DNA of 64,000 nucleotides from NCBI GenBank assembly GCA_029204225.1, contig CM055097.1:59586883-59650882 (forward strand), written 5' to 3'. This document shows, one piece after another, positions 57,601 to 63,657 of this stretch (position 1 is the stretch's first letter; each line of letters begins with the position of its first letter). This DNA is from Diphasiastrum complanatum. Lineage: Eukaryota; Streptophyta; Lycopodiopsida; Lycopodiales; Lycopodiaceae. The notes under the pieces were generated by a model. That model worked only from the letters and a program-made list of their open reading frames with translations. It ran no database searches and was not told the DNA's origin. The translations under genes were made by a program, and so were the position numbers.

Positions 57601-58932
57601 TGGGTCCTTCTATTTATGTGGTTAATCACATCGAGTCCATTTTAAGGCCTTTGTTCACTTAAGTCATTTGCTTAATTGGAGACTTTACCAAGGTTCTGAA
57701 CTTTGGGTAGTGCGTAGATGGAGTTGGCTTTTGCTAGACTGTGTTAGCTTTGCTCACTGGCAAAGGTCAAAGGGCTATTTACATTCCAGGTAACTTGTTG
57801 TAACAAGATTTGATTACACATGGCTGTTTTTGGGACCAAGAAATTTATCTTTACATGCGGCAAACTTTCCCTTGCAAACTACCAGCCCAAAATTTCAATT
57901 TTGTTCTTTTGCAATTTGGGAGCTGCAGACAAACATTCAGACTAATTGTTCTCAAACAGTAATATTATCCCATTTATATTATCCAAATGTTATCGGAGAT
58001 GAGATGTGTTGTTTGAACACTGCCAGAGATGTACATGCAGTACTGCAGACCTTCAATGCAATAATTTTATGGAATGCTGCTATGTAGGATTCCATGTGAA
58101 TCGGTTTGAGACTTTTAAAATTCAACCTTTTCACCTTTTTTGTTGTATTTGTCCACATTGGGTTTTCACACATATAAAAGAAAGTTGATGGTATTATTCT
58201 ATCCCATGACTTATCAGACTTAAATATGACGTGGTGCTGTCTTTTCTTGCAAATTGTTGTTACGGCTTATGCAGAAATGGTAGACATGGTTAAACCATTC
58301 TTTTTCAAACTCCATTTTAATACTGGGTTTTAGAAAAATCAGAACACATGCAGCATCATGTAGTTCTGAGTTCCTTGAGTAGAGAGAGATTGTAACACTC
58401 AGAACAGCTGTTTGAAGTTATTCTGTGTGACTTGCAGGTATTCTGTGGTCTTTTAGATGCGACTTCTTTTTCAACAGGAACTATTGCTTCATGCTACTGG
58501 TTCTAATACTGGTCTTTCTTCCATTTTGGGTTATGCAGACCACAGCTTTCAGACGTGAGCAAGCAGGTCCAGAGAAAGGTAAAACTTTTAGCAGGAGATA
58601 CCCTGAAAATTGGTATTCGGAGGAGGCGTGATGGAACAAGAGGACCAAGCAACCTGGAATCTCCATGCAAATTCTTTGCATCTTGCAGCACGTTTGGACC
58701 GTCTGTAAGATGACTATCAATTGTGCAAAAAATATGGTTTCGTATATCAGTAGTAGAGAAGACTTTTGATTATCAAATAACCATCTGAAGTGGCATTCTC
58801 AAACCTATGCAGGATTGCGGCATCCTTGTCCGGCTAGCAGCCACAAAGACTGAACAAGTCTACGAGTTTCTAAGGGAAGCATTGACTGCACTTGTGCCTC
58901 TGGTTGGCACCCTCCCTTACATTGGAAAATGA
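27467..58932 (+). CDS. URED: Urease accessory protein D, eight exons over 31.5 kb
   Basis: Plant UreD, which with UreF and UreG forms the complex that loads nickel into apo-urease. Exons: 27467-27622, 39768-39833, 40616-40690, 48899-48943, 49085-49318, 49402-49484, 58539-58704 and 58813-58932. All seven introns begin GT and end AG. Exons 1-5 and 7 end in phase 0, and only the exon 6/7 junction splits a codon. The total is 945 nt: 314 residues plus TGA, a usual length for the family. Hallmarks in order are [16 protein letters not shown] (residues 32-47), [11 protein letters not shown] (across exons 2/3), [11 protein letters not shown] (exons 3/4), LLPDPVTCF (125-133), DWLTSGR, and [10 protein letters not shown] near the C-terminus. 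The start is the first ATG after an in-frame TGA at 27440-27442. Introns 1, 3 and 6 are about 12.1, 8.2 and 9.1 kb and transposon-filled; the rest are 83-782 bp. Transcription is not shown by the sequence. Confidence 0.93.
28170..30600 (-). pseudogene. Ty3/gypsy gag-pol remnant in UreD intron 1
   Basis: Minus-strand order fits a gypsy element. A gag zinc knuckle [14 protein letters not shown] (C-x2-C-x4-H-x4-C) reads at about 29650-29590. RT follows: [17 protein letters not shown] near 29000, VLNKLTI near 28890 and [11 protein letters not shown] near 28770. An RNase H-like block with VETD and VIAQESRKL lies at 28330-28200. Stops and frame changes abound. The region 30600-31090 may be its 5' LTR: a TATA-like TATAAATAGG on the minus strand lies near 30680. 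Integrase is not seen. Confidence 0.8.
31104..31511 (-). mobile_element. 3' LTR of a minus-strand Ty3/gypsy element
   Basis: On the minus strand it begins TGTCGGGGAGAG (31511 downward) and ends TTCGTAACT at about 31104. Its last about 86 bases, including the GCTTTCATA and GTTAAGTCTTGCTTATG blocks, recur at 38946-39031, where they are followed by a primer site. A TATA-like CTATAAGTAG is near 31250 on the minus strand. The LTR length is about 408 bp if the start is right. Confidence 0.7.
31512..31760 (-). pseudogene. C-terminal end of gypsy polyprotein (chromodomain-like)
   Basis: On the minus strand, just before the LTR, a frame reads [17 protein letters not shown] (about 31710-31660). This matches the tail typical of chromovirus polyproteins, where a VLVKWKGLP..EATWE block follows integrase. 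It continues to a stop at about 31560. It supports assigning the LTR at 31104-31511 to a gypsy chromovirus-type element. Confidence 0.6.
31830..33120 (-). repeat. Degenerate duplicated segment of unknown origin
   Basis: Sequence near 31850-32170 resembles 32850-33060 in order: AGC.ATATGGA.CAAC, GGAA..TGAAGA, ATACCAAGG-like blocks, then ACCAGCACCAA. The offset is about 1 kb. Minus-strand frames through it are Trp/Leu/Phe-rich (32238-31864 and 33121-32849) and similar to each other, so a decayed coding duplication is possible, but I recognise no protein. Confidence 0.4.
33092..33176. repeat. Clustered ACCGTACGGTTC palindromes
   Basis: CCGTGTACGGTTC, GAACCGTACGGTTC and GTGAACCGTACAA lie within 85 bases in both orientations. 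They are close to the end of the adjacent minus-strand hAT remnant and could be subterminal repeats of a DNA transposon (inference). Confidence 0.5.
33620..35290 (-). pseudogene. hAT transposase remnant with internal deletion
   Basis: On the minus strand a DUF659-type block reads at about 35235-35050: [30 protein letters not shown] and [14 protein letters not shown]. After a frame change the C-terminal part opens at 35014-34478 with [21 protein letters not shown], the usual hAT dimerisation-region end, then an acidic D/E-rich tail. Pro/Thr/His-rich (34405-34034) and Gly/Arg/Ser-rich (33942-33625) frames follow, ending in [12 protein letters not shown]. The catalytic core between the two conserved parts is missing. 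The N-terminal zinc finger would lie above 35290, where a gypsy element now starts. Confidence 0.75.
35290..35905 (+). mobile_element. LTR or leader sequence of the + strand gypsy element
   Basis: Lies between the hAT fragment and the gag start at 35906. It contains a TATA-like CTATAAATAG at 35739-35748. Neither LTR ends nor a primer-binding site could be defined. Confidence 0.4.
35906..38010 (+). pseudogene. Ty3/gypsy gag-protease-RT (truncated), + strand, in UreD intron 1
   Basis: Reads in order: an acidic gag N-terminus (35906-36184); after a frame change a gag capsid-like region (36151-36675) with [11 protein letters not shown] and [17 protein letters not shown], interrupted by TAA at 36388-36390; a zinc knuckle [14 protein letters not shown] at 36923-36964; a retropepsin-like domain (37114-37446) with [12 protein letters not shown], in which the usual Ser/Thr of the D-S/T-G triad is Asp; and the start of RT (37690-38000) with [23 protein letters not shown] and [20 protein letters not shown] stops abruptly at about 38000, where unrelated sequence continues. 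The rest of pol and the 3' LTR are absent. Confidence 0.88.
38640..38930 (+). repeat. Minisatellite beside a gypsy primer site, unit about 75-80 bp, 4 copies
   Basis: The marker GGGC(A/G)CTGG(A/C)CAGCCTC or its worn form occurs at about 38654, 38736, 38809 and 38881. Copies also share AAATCT then GAAAAA and GATGGAAAT. In the minus-strand element it lies just downstream of the primer-binding site, i.e. in its leader. Confidence 0.75.
38934..38945 (-). promoter_or_regulatory. tRNA-Met primer-binding site of the minus-strand gypsy element
   Basis: TGGTATCAGAGC on the minus strand, complementary to the initiator tRNA-Met 3' end, abuts the LTR end at 38946. Confidence 0.8.
38946..39031 (-). mobile_element. 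Truncated 5' LTR (last ~86 bp) of the minus-strand gypsy element
   Basis: Matches 31104-31190 with a few differences, including GAAGCCACAA, GAGCTAAG.TATGAAAGCATCA and TAAGCAAGACTTAACCC. Similarity stops after GAAAGCAGGAA, so the upstream LTR part is lost. With 31104-31511 it brackets an element of about 7.9 kb that now contains the hAT and + strand gypsy pieces. Confidence 0.75.
39032..39767 (+). other. Unassigned 3' part of UreD intron 1
   Basis: AT-rich sequence without recognised element, ending in the acceptor ATTGTAG at 39767. Confidence 0.6.
39768..39833 (+). CDS. URED: UreD exon 2 (residues 53-74)
   Basis: Encodes [19 protein letters not shown] and YVS, the conserved TYGGG loop before SGD. 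It is preceded by TAG and followed by GTAATT, with phase 0 on both sides. Confidence 0.92.
40616..40690 (+). CDS. URED: UreD exon 3 (residues 75-99)
   Basis: Encodes [11 protein letters not shown] and then [12 protein letters not shown], one of the best conserved UreD blocks. It is preceded by CTGCAG and followed by GTATCT, with phase 0 on both sides. Confidence 0.95.
40691..42050 (+). other. Unassigned 5' part of UreD intron 3
   Basis: No recognised transposon domain. A short frame at 40846-41049 shows no family resemblance. Confidence 0.5.
42060..42640 (+). pseudogene. Ty3/gypsy gag remnant in UreD intron 3
   Basis: Broken gag capsid-type region: [10 protein letters not shown]...EEKKIENVV near 42160-42220, [20 protein letters not shown] at about 42360-42425, [17 protein letters not shown] near 42440-42490 and a basic tail to about 42620. 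Stops occur at several points. It is presumably the 5' part of the element whose RT-RNase H lies at 43455-44330. Confidence 0.75.
42700..43010 (+). pseudogene. Ty1/copia RT fragment inserted in the gypsy remnant
   Basis: Contains the copia RT signature [16 protein letters not shown] (about 42780-42830; the usual YVDD is YVYD) and, after a frame change, the downstream [16 protein letters not shown] block (about 42940-42990). No copia LTR is attached. Confidence 0.8.
43455..44330 (+). pseudogene. Ty3/gypsy RT-RNase H remnant in UreD intron 3
   Basis: [20 protein letters not shown] and [10 protein letters not shown] (about 43455-43560) are RT; the catalytic LDD region is deleted. The connection domain reads at 43699-43914 ([20 protein letters not shown]), RNase H at 43915-44100 ([20 protein letters not shown]), and after a frame change [29 protein letters not shown] and QVADALS up to about 44320. 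It is closely similar in protein sequence to 230-1380. Confidence 0.88.
44391..44600 (-). other. Possible gypsy gag N-terminal fragment
   Basis: A minus-strand frame with [19 protein letters not shown] resembles the coiled N-terminal segment of plant gypsy gag proteins. It is short and unsupported by other domains. 44600-45260 shows no recognised feature. Confidence 0.3.
45268..45420. repeat. GGTTTGAATCGG-type inverted-repeat cluster
   Basis: Copies of GGTTCAAACC, GAACCGGTTTGAATC, GGTTCGAACC and CCGGTTTGAATCGG occur in both orientations. GTTAGGGGCC (45296) and GGCCCCCTAAAC (45339) can pair around them. This is typical of the subterminal region of a non-autonomous DNA transposon such as an hAT MITE, but ends and target duplication are not established. 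Confidence 0.5.
45440..46640. other. Unassigned intron 3 sequence, perhaps LTR-related
   Basis: Contains a G-run at about 45731-45741, a C/T-rich stretch at 45980-46330 and short GATGCATGCAG/GACACATG repeats at 46500-46560. It may include the LTR ending at 46775, but the LTR start was not found. Confidence 0.35.
46777..46788 (+). promoter_or_regulatory. tRNA-Met-type primer-binding site
   Basis: TGGTATTAGAGT follows CCTAACA-C, a normal LTR end, with a TATA-like TCTATAAGAG about 65 bases upstream. It marks the 5' end of the deletion derivative that follows. Confidence 0.65.
46789..48045 (+). pseudogene. Gypsy deletion derivative: leader, gag start fused to RNase H end
   Basis: After the primer site an untranslated leader runs to about 47750. 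Then a gag-like opening ([20 protein letters not shown], about 47760-47820) is followed almost at once, in another frame, by the C-terminal RNase H stretch (47829-48044): [38 protein letters not shown]. Protease, RT and most of RNase H are missing between them, so this copy arose by internal deletion. Confidence 0.65.
48046..48898 (+). other. Unassigned 3' part of UreD intron 3
   Basis: AT-rich, T-rich toward its end, finishing in the acceptor GCTATAG at 48898. No element was recognised. Confidence 0.6.
48899..48943 (+). CDS. URED: UreD exon 4 (residues 100-114)
   Basis: A 45-nt exon encoding [15 protein letters not shown], which continues the conserved TTQASTK of exon 3. Acceptor TAG, donor GTATGC, phase 0 on both sides. 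Intron 4 is 141 bp. Confidence 0.93.
49085..49318 (+). CDS. URED: UreD exon 5 (residues 115-192)
   Basis: The largest exon. It encodes [20 protein letters not shown] and then [16 protein letters not shown] and [13 protein letters not shown], all standard UreD blocks. Acceptor CTAG, donor GTACGC, phase 0. Intron 5 is 83 bp. Confidence 0.96.
49402..49484 (+). CDS. URED: UreD exon 6 (residues 193-220, last codon split)
   Basis: Encodes [12 protein letters not shown]...[11 protein letters not shown]. Acceptor TTGCAG, donor GG|GTGAGT, so two bases of a Gly codon remain for exon 7. Confidence 0.92.
49485..49827 (+). other. Start of UreD intron 6, no recognised element
   Basis: T-rich intron sequence up to the copia insertion at 49828. 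Confidence 0.6.
49828..50537 (+). mobile_element. 5' LTR of a Ty1/copia element
   Basis: Begins TGTTGGATTTCTATGCTC and ends TTTTTGACA, 710 bp, directly before a primer site. It contains an 18-bp minisatellite (49890-50123) and a TATA-like CTATAAAAG at about 50303. Compared with 54024-54501 it shows roughly 30 substitutions over the shared part and one extra 18-bp unit, so the insertion is old. Confidence 0.9.
49890..50123 (+). repeat. 18-bp minisatellite inside the copia LTR
   Basis: About 13 imperfect units of the type AAGCCGACAAATCTGACT. Because 18 is a multiple of three, one frame reads as a PTNLTK-type repeat peptide, but it is LTR sequence. Confidence 0.9.
50538..50549 (+). promoter_or_regulatory. 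Copia primer-binding site (tRNA-Met type)
   Basis: TGGTATTAGAGC immediately follows the LTR end CA at 50536-50537. Confidence 0.9.
50620..51597 (+). pseudogene. Copia gag (frameshifted)
   Basis: Opens with [20 protein letters not shown] (residues about 30-50) and continues with [13 protein letters not shown] and [10 protein letters not shown], the DUF4219/UBN2-type gag of copia elements. A frame change near 51160 precedes the remaining gag. The zinc knuckle at 51394-51597 reads [14 protein letters not shown], so the second Cys and the His of C-x2-C-x4-H-x4-C are replaced by Tyr and Asp. Confidence 0.9.
51601..52965 (+). pseudogene. Copia protease and integrase
   Basis: A long open stretch to the TAG at 52807-52809, then the same frame continues to a TGA at 52963-52965. 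Protease shows [12 protein letters not shown]. The GAG-pre-integrase segment has [10 protein letters not shown] and CESCIISKH. Integrase carries [22 protein letters not shown] and ERKNQTL, so the D-D-E residues are present. The stretch normally reading FIDDYSR-type between the first two is altered and shortened ([10 protein letters not shown]). The two in-frame stops prevent a full polyprotein. Confidence 0.92.
52966..54012 (+). pseudogene. Copia RT and RNase H, frameshifted and internally deleted
   Basis: RT begins in the same frame as integrase ([25 protein letters not shown] at 53041-53190), then shifts frame repeatedly. [15 protein letters not shown] and [10 protein letters not shown] are readable at 53499-53693. 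After LEKYGMTNC (about 53830) the frame jumps within a few bases to [22 protein letters not shown] (about 53880-53945), the C-terminal end of copia RNase H, so the middle of RNase H is deleted. Confidence 0.9.
54013..54023 (+). promoter_or_regulatory. Copia polypurine tract
   Basis: AAGGGGGAG and adjoining purines immediately precede the 3' LTR TGTTGG. Confidence 0.85.
54024..54501 (+). mobile_element. 3' LTR of the copia element, truncated
   Basis: Aligned with the 5' LTR from TGTTGGATTTC through the minisatellite and the TATA-like CTATAAAAG (about 54485) to GACGGAA at 54501. There similarity ends, and about 220 bp of the LTR end is missing. No target duplication can be scored for that reason. 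Confidence 0.9.
54502..56020 (+). other. Unassigned intron 6 sequence
   Basis: AT-rich with short frames only. Weak retroelement-like composition near 54950-55320 on the minus strand was not sufficient to call an element. Confidence 0.4.
56027..56275. repeat. GC-rich CGGACGCG repeat patch, possible DNA-transposon subterminal region
   Basis: Three GC-rich blocks (about 56027-56103, 56137-56160 and 56214-56275) of repeated CGGACGCG, GCGTCCGG and GACGCGTCC in both orientations are separated by A/T runs. They stand out sharply in AT-rich DNA. The arrangement of short motifs in both orientations suggests a non-autonomous DNA transposon, but termini are not defined. Confidence 0.45.
56276..58538 (+). 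other. Unassigned 3' part of UreD intron 6
   Basis: T-rich sequence with no transposon motif recognised, ending in the acceptor TTATGCAG at 58538. Confidence 0.5.
58539..58704 (+). CDS. URED: UreD exon 7 (residues 220-275)
   Basis: The first base completes the split Gly codon. It encodes [14 protein letters not shown], then a basic variable stretch (IRRRRDGTR) and [11 protein letters not shown], the expected IASCS.FGP block. Donor TCT|GTAAGA. Intron 7 is 108 bp. Confidence 0.92.
58813..58932 (+). CDS. URED: UreD exon 8 (residues 276-314, stop)
   Basis: Encodes [20 protein letters not shown] and then [19 protein letters not shown], ending in TGA, the expected UreD C-terminus. Acceptor ATGCAG. 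Confidence 0.94.
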   Translation, partial: DCGILVRLAATKTEQVYEFLREALTALVPLVGTLPYIGK

Positions 58933-60027
58933 TCTTGCAAGTTAATGAGAGAAAAGTGGTTTTAGCTCTTTTACGAGCATCATGGGGCATGCTCAGGCCT
59001 CTCTTAAAAGTGCAACTCTGCTTTCTTACTAGTCACCAAGATTACTCTCACAAGCAACAAGCAGATGAATGTTTTTCTGTCCCAGCTGGCACATTATGAA
59101 TCAGGCTTCTGGTACTTCTCCTTTAAGATTTCATGCTCAGGTTTTATATCAGGATCGATGGCAGTAAACATGATGTTTACCTTCCTGAGTTGATATTGTG
59201 GCATTCAAATCAAACCCACTAGTTGAAATCACAGATATTTCAACTATCAAGGCTCGTAAATGTTTGGTGGACATATGGGAGATAAGGTCGATATGATAAT
59301 CTGGAAATTTTCTCTAAGCTATGTTCGTCTTTCCATTTTCACAGCCTTTATAGGCTTATATGTGAGCTAGAAAGTGTAGCTTTTTACACAATTGTAGCAC
59401 ATTGAACAGTTTAAACAAGTCTTCTCTGAAAGATTACGTTCACTTGAAACTTGAGACCAACTTTCATTACAAAATTGGGCACATTGAAGAGAGTGAAATG
59501 TTCCATTAGAGCTTCAATTGAGATTGATGCTTCTAAGATTGCCACCATTTTCGTTTTCCTGCTAAATTATCCTGATAAAATCAGGACAATCATATCTTTG
59601 ATATCCTCTTTACATTGGCATGTTTCAGTTTCAGGCAGACAATCACCACAATCATCCTAATTTCGTACATGTGTGCATACAGCTTCTACTGGTTTCCTGT
59701 TTGTGCAAAAATTACTAGAGCTATCAGTGATAAGTGTCAATGGAACTGTACTGCTGTGTTACTGTCTAGACTATTTATCTTGTGATTTTGGTTGTTTCAC
59801 TTTGTTTATCAGAAGAAGATGATATTTGGAAGTTCTTAGTAATTGTACTACAAAAACTTCTCTTATATTTGTCTCTACCAAAATCCCATTTTTTATGCAA
59901 AGCTAATGCTAGTACTTCTCAATAAACCTGCCAACTAACATGTTCACCCAGTCACTTCTAATCCCCTGGGCTCTCCCAATTTTTGTTCAGATAGGATTTT
60001 TTTTACTGGTTTGCAAAACCGTTTCAT

Positions 60028-60030
<3 letters not shown>
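58933..60030 (+). other. Downstream flank of UreD
   Basis: Presumably contains the 3' untranslated region. AATAAA occurs at 59921-59926, almost 1 kb from the stop codon; no closer canonical signal was chosen. No gene recognised. Confidence 0.4.
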
Positions 60031-60091
<61 letters not shown>

Positions 60092-60111
60092 TTGTGTGTG
60101 TGTGTGTGTGT
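60030..60111. repeat. Compound microsatellite (GA)n(GT)n
   Basis: About 29 GA units followed by about 10 GT units. Confidence 0.95.
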
Positions 60112-60208
60112 GACATCATCTCTCCCTCTCATTGTCTTGCCTCTGCAAGCCTATCCTACACAGGGGAATCCTCCATAGGTAGAACAATGAGAGGGAGAGA
60201 TGATGTCA
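60111..60208. repeat. Perfect inverted repeat, 25-bp arms
   Basis: TGACATCATCTCTCCCTCTC and ATTGT at 60111-60135 are repeated as the exact reverse complement at 60184-60208, with a 48-base loop. The left arm starts where the GT microsatellite ends. Confidence 0.95.
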
Positions 60209-60209
60209 T

Positions 60210-61140
60210 CTCTAATTCCCCTCTTTTCTCTTTCCTAGTGAAAACTATTTTTCTGATTCTAATGATGATCTAGAAATTCACCTTTGTGCAATTTTTTTTT
60301 CATGTAATTGCAAGTTAAATGAGCAATTTTGAAATCAACATTTTGATCTATCAAAGAAAAGCCATTAAATGTGATTTTTATATTGTTGCTTATATTGGAT
60401 TGTTTAGCGATATTGACTATTGATTGTGGAAAATTAAAAGATAGTTTATAGTTATACCATTTTGTGATTGGGGTTTTGACAATCTGTGAGTAAATTTTTT
60501 ACAAGTTTCACTCTATCTATGGTTTGATTATGTAGCACATGACGTGCCATGTAATATTAAATGCATTTTGTCTAACTACAAGAAGATACTAACTAAATAC
60601 AAAAAATTTCAATGGATTTCAATGTGAACAAACAAGTCACTTGTGAGTATCATAATGTAAGACAACTTTGGAAGTGATGTTGGTTGTCTTTACCCGATAC
60701 TACTAATAATCCTCTCAATGTCTTTTGATACGTGTCATGACAATCTCTAGCACACCTTCCTTCTATGGTAGTGTGCACTTTCATTTTTTTTTCTTTTTTG
60801 TCATGTATTAAAATTAGCTTTTCATTTTCCAATAACACAAAAGGTTGTGATGCCATAGCATGAGCCACTTTATCATGTGAATCATTCACAAGCATTCAAT
60901 TTTCTCGGGTAAAACAAATGGTATAGTCTATGTGATAATGCAAGTACCAAATTGTGTAGTTTATATGACAATTCATGTATCAAACCATCACTGTCATGAA
61001 TAATATCCACTTTTAAGATATTAAATTGTATTTTTGTGGATACGTTACGGGTTTGATAGATTAACAAGTTCAAATTATAAAATAGAAAATATATTTTGAC
61101 ACATTTGAAACCCAAATTTTGAGCAAAATTGTTATTTCAG
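60210..61140. other. No recognised feature
   Basis: AT-rich intergenic sequence with short open frames only. Confidence 0.4.
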
Positions 61141-61149
61141 AATATTTTT

Positions 61150-61355
61150 TGTAGTCTCTAAACATAGCACGCTGAGATGCTAAGTGAAATAGCTAGTTTT
61201 TTTTTTTAGCCTTCAAAAATAGCATGTCGGCGTGCTAAGTGAAATAGAATTTTTTTTTGCATCCTGCAAAGATAGCACGTTGGTGTGCTAGGCGATTCAA
61301 TCGCAGAAAAAAAAAATCTGGCTGAATCGCCTAGCATGTTGGTGTCCCATCTTTG
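61150..61355 (+). repeat. Three tandem AGCA(C/T)G..GTGCTA units ending in a hairpin
   Basis: Blocks of the form ATAGCA(C/T)G then TGCTAAGTGAAATAG occur at about 61160 and 61220 and, changed, at 61270. CTAGGCGATTCA at 61288-61299 and its reverse complement at 61323-61334 form a hairpin; the arms extend imperfectly outward to CAAAGAT/ATCTTTG (61267 and 61355). Related GTGCTAG blocks are at 26500-27000. Confidence 0.6.
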
Positions 61356-61426
61356 GACGTTGAAAAAAATATCAATTTTAAAAAGAGTTTACTTTGAAAT
61401 TTCATTATGAGATTTTTAACTATGTA

Positions 61427-61753
61427 TCAAACCAATAAACATTCAAGTAGTAGCATAAAAAAAGTAGCACTTTGGAAGTGGTGTTGTTTGACACGTGAGC
61501 AATCTGAGTGTCCTTCAAATTCAGGGATACAATGGCAAAGTGCTTTGCCATCCTTTGCTTCCCATGCTGGAAGCAATTCAAGTTCTACCGGCTTGGGTAT
61601 TGAACCATTTACGTACTCCCACAGCTCTTTTTCGATCAAGATCATCCTCATCTTGAACTTCCACATGTGGAAGTCATCTCCGTTGAATTTGTTGATCAAG
61701 CGGATCTCTGAGGTTAAACTTTCTATAGCAATCGAATAGCAGAGCTGAAACAC
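61427..61753 (-). pseudogene. Ty1/copia gag N-terminus (truncated)
   Basis: A minus-strand frame with INKFNGDDFHMWKFKMRMIL, KELWEYVNGSIPKP and WEAKDGKAL is the DUF4219-type start of copia gag. Similarity stops near 61500 and the rest of the element is missing below it. Confidence 0.85.
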
Positions 61754-61819
61754 AAACAGAAAAAAACAACTCTATAGAGTTAGAATAAATCCTAGACCCT
61801 AGTAATCCAATGAACCTAG

Positions 61820-61895
61820 GCTCTGATACCACTTCTTGTGGGAGCAGACACTGATATTACTCTATGGGCGAAATTAGATATCAGCTCTGATACCA
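61820..61895 (-). promoter_or_regulatory. Two tRNA-Met primer-binding-site copies, 64 bp apart
   Basis: On the minus strand TGGTATCAGAGC occurs at 61831-61820 and at 61895-61884, each preceded by a GAAG of the LTR-junction type. The 64-bp segment between starts is therefore a tandem duplication of the LTR/primer junction. Confidence 0.8.
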
Positions 61896-62304
61896 CTTCT
61901 ATTGGAAGAAAACAAGAAAATTGTTATAACCAGGATCGTGGATTACTTAGAGAATGGAGTTACGAGCAGTTCTTTGTGTGTGGAATCAGATTATCAGTGT
62001 AGGAGTCATAGGAGAGATTGCAAAAGGAATTAGGCGTCTAAGATAGCCATACAATCCTCTAATATTGATAACCTGATATGAAGAGAATGTAGAATTAATT
62101 CAGACGTCAGAGACAGCCATACAATTTTTTTCTTAATAACATTTGTCTGAGAGGAGCGAGAGTTATCATTCAACAAGAATGCAAAGGTATAGAACAATAG
62201 CGAATCTGTATATTGAAGTTGTAAATACAACGATCAGACCACAGTACAATTACGTTGATAAGCGCGTGATTCTACTAACAGATTCAAGACAATTGTTAAG
62301 GTTC

Positions 62305-62409
<105 letters not shown>

Positions 62410-62639
62410 GGTGTTATCCGCTATCTGACCTTACATATCATGATCATCTATTTACAATCGCTCAATTACATGTATATATATCAGCTAAAAAATCTGGTAC
62501 TAACTTAACTTTACAATTACAAGATTGATAACAGCTGTTAAACTGATCAGTGGATCAGTTCGTTGATGGAGCGTGAAGGCTTTCTGGTCTGATAGCGAAA
62601 ATCCGTATATTTCTGCAGACTGGAAATGCGACACTCCTT

Positions 62640-63005
62640 GGCCTTTTTGGTCGTTACCTTTACCTGAGGGCAGCCTTTGAGATTTGTAAGACACCTTCGG
62701 TATTTGTAGGACATCATCTTTATCTGTAGGACACCTTCGACCTATTGTAGGGCAAGTTTCGTCTTTTTCACCTGTTGAAAACTGCATGCAAATATGCAGT
62801 GTCGGGTTTTTCGCAATGTTCGCCTGTGTAGAAATCCGTGTAAAACTTGCAGTTTCGCCTGTCAAAAAACTGCATGTAAGAATGCAGTGTCGTATTTTTA
62901 CGTCCTAATTGTCGCCTGTCAAAAACCTCGTGTAAGAACACAATGTCGGATTTTTTGCATTTTTCGGCTGTGGAAAAATGCGAGTAAAAACCAGAATGTA
63001 GCGAC
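62640..63005 (+). repeat. Imperfect 36-bp repeat modules inside the copia LTR
   Basis: Modules of the type GCCTGTCAAAAAACTGCATG then TAAGAATGCAGTGTCG begin near 62770, 62822, 62858, 62914 and 62967, at irregular spacing of 36-56 bases. A second shorter motif, TGTAGGACA.CTTCG-like, repeats at 62680-62745. Open frames across it (62794-63063) are Cys-rich only because of the repeat. Confidence 0.8.
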
Positions 63006-63122
63006 AATTAGTTTACAAAACAGACTGTTTAAAAACAATTCATTTTCTGCAAGTTACATTTGAGAGAGTAAAATTTAGAGGAGGGCTGTTGGGATGAGTA
63101 GGAGTTAGATTAAACTCCAACA

Positions 63123-63501
63123 GTATATGTATACACATATGATAATTATCACACATTATGAACGCGACTATAGGATTGCTAGTATATGTATACACACATG
63201 ATGATTATCAATCATAGCCAATCTATTGGAAACGGTCCACAACCTTGTGGCTGCAAGGTGTCATTCCATTTGCTTCATAGTTTACATAAAGGGTCCGCTG
63301 GGACAGCGACCTATCTTCTATATGATGCTTAATAGGACTCCTACATGGAGCACTCTATATACATTGTAGACTGCATATATGCTACATAAAAGAAACATGA
63401 TTATCACTTTCACTCATAAAGTCGAATGCTACTTTGTCATGAAAGGTTTCTAGCTGACCATTTTACCGATATACTATGCTTTACATCGGTTAAGATTAAA
63501 T
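63123..63501. other. Unassigned sequence with a 33-bp direct repeat
   Basis: AGTATATGTATACACA.ATGAT.ATTATCA occurs at about 63123 and again at about 63180. No gene recognised. Confidence 0.6.
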
Positions 63502-63657
63502 CGTAAGCTCAATACAGGTATGGCACTTCAACCACACATGTTTATAAAATGAATGAAGAAAATGATGATTCTTATCGTACGATTGGCAATAGAGCATAGC
63601 AATTAAACCATATGCAGATGTTTTATTTATCGTTTGAATTATATGTACTTATCCATA
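63502..63657 (-). repeat. Dispersed 156-bp repeat, inverted partner of 9313-9468
   Basis: The reverse complement aligns ungapped to 9313-9468 with about nine differences. The remainder, 63658-64000, shows no recognised feature. Confidence 0.85.

Noticed and set aside
62794-63063. Cys-rich repeat frame
   Set aside because: Produced by the 36-bp repeat modules inside a copia LTR; no independent evidence of coding.
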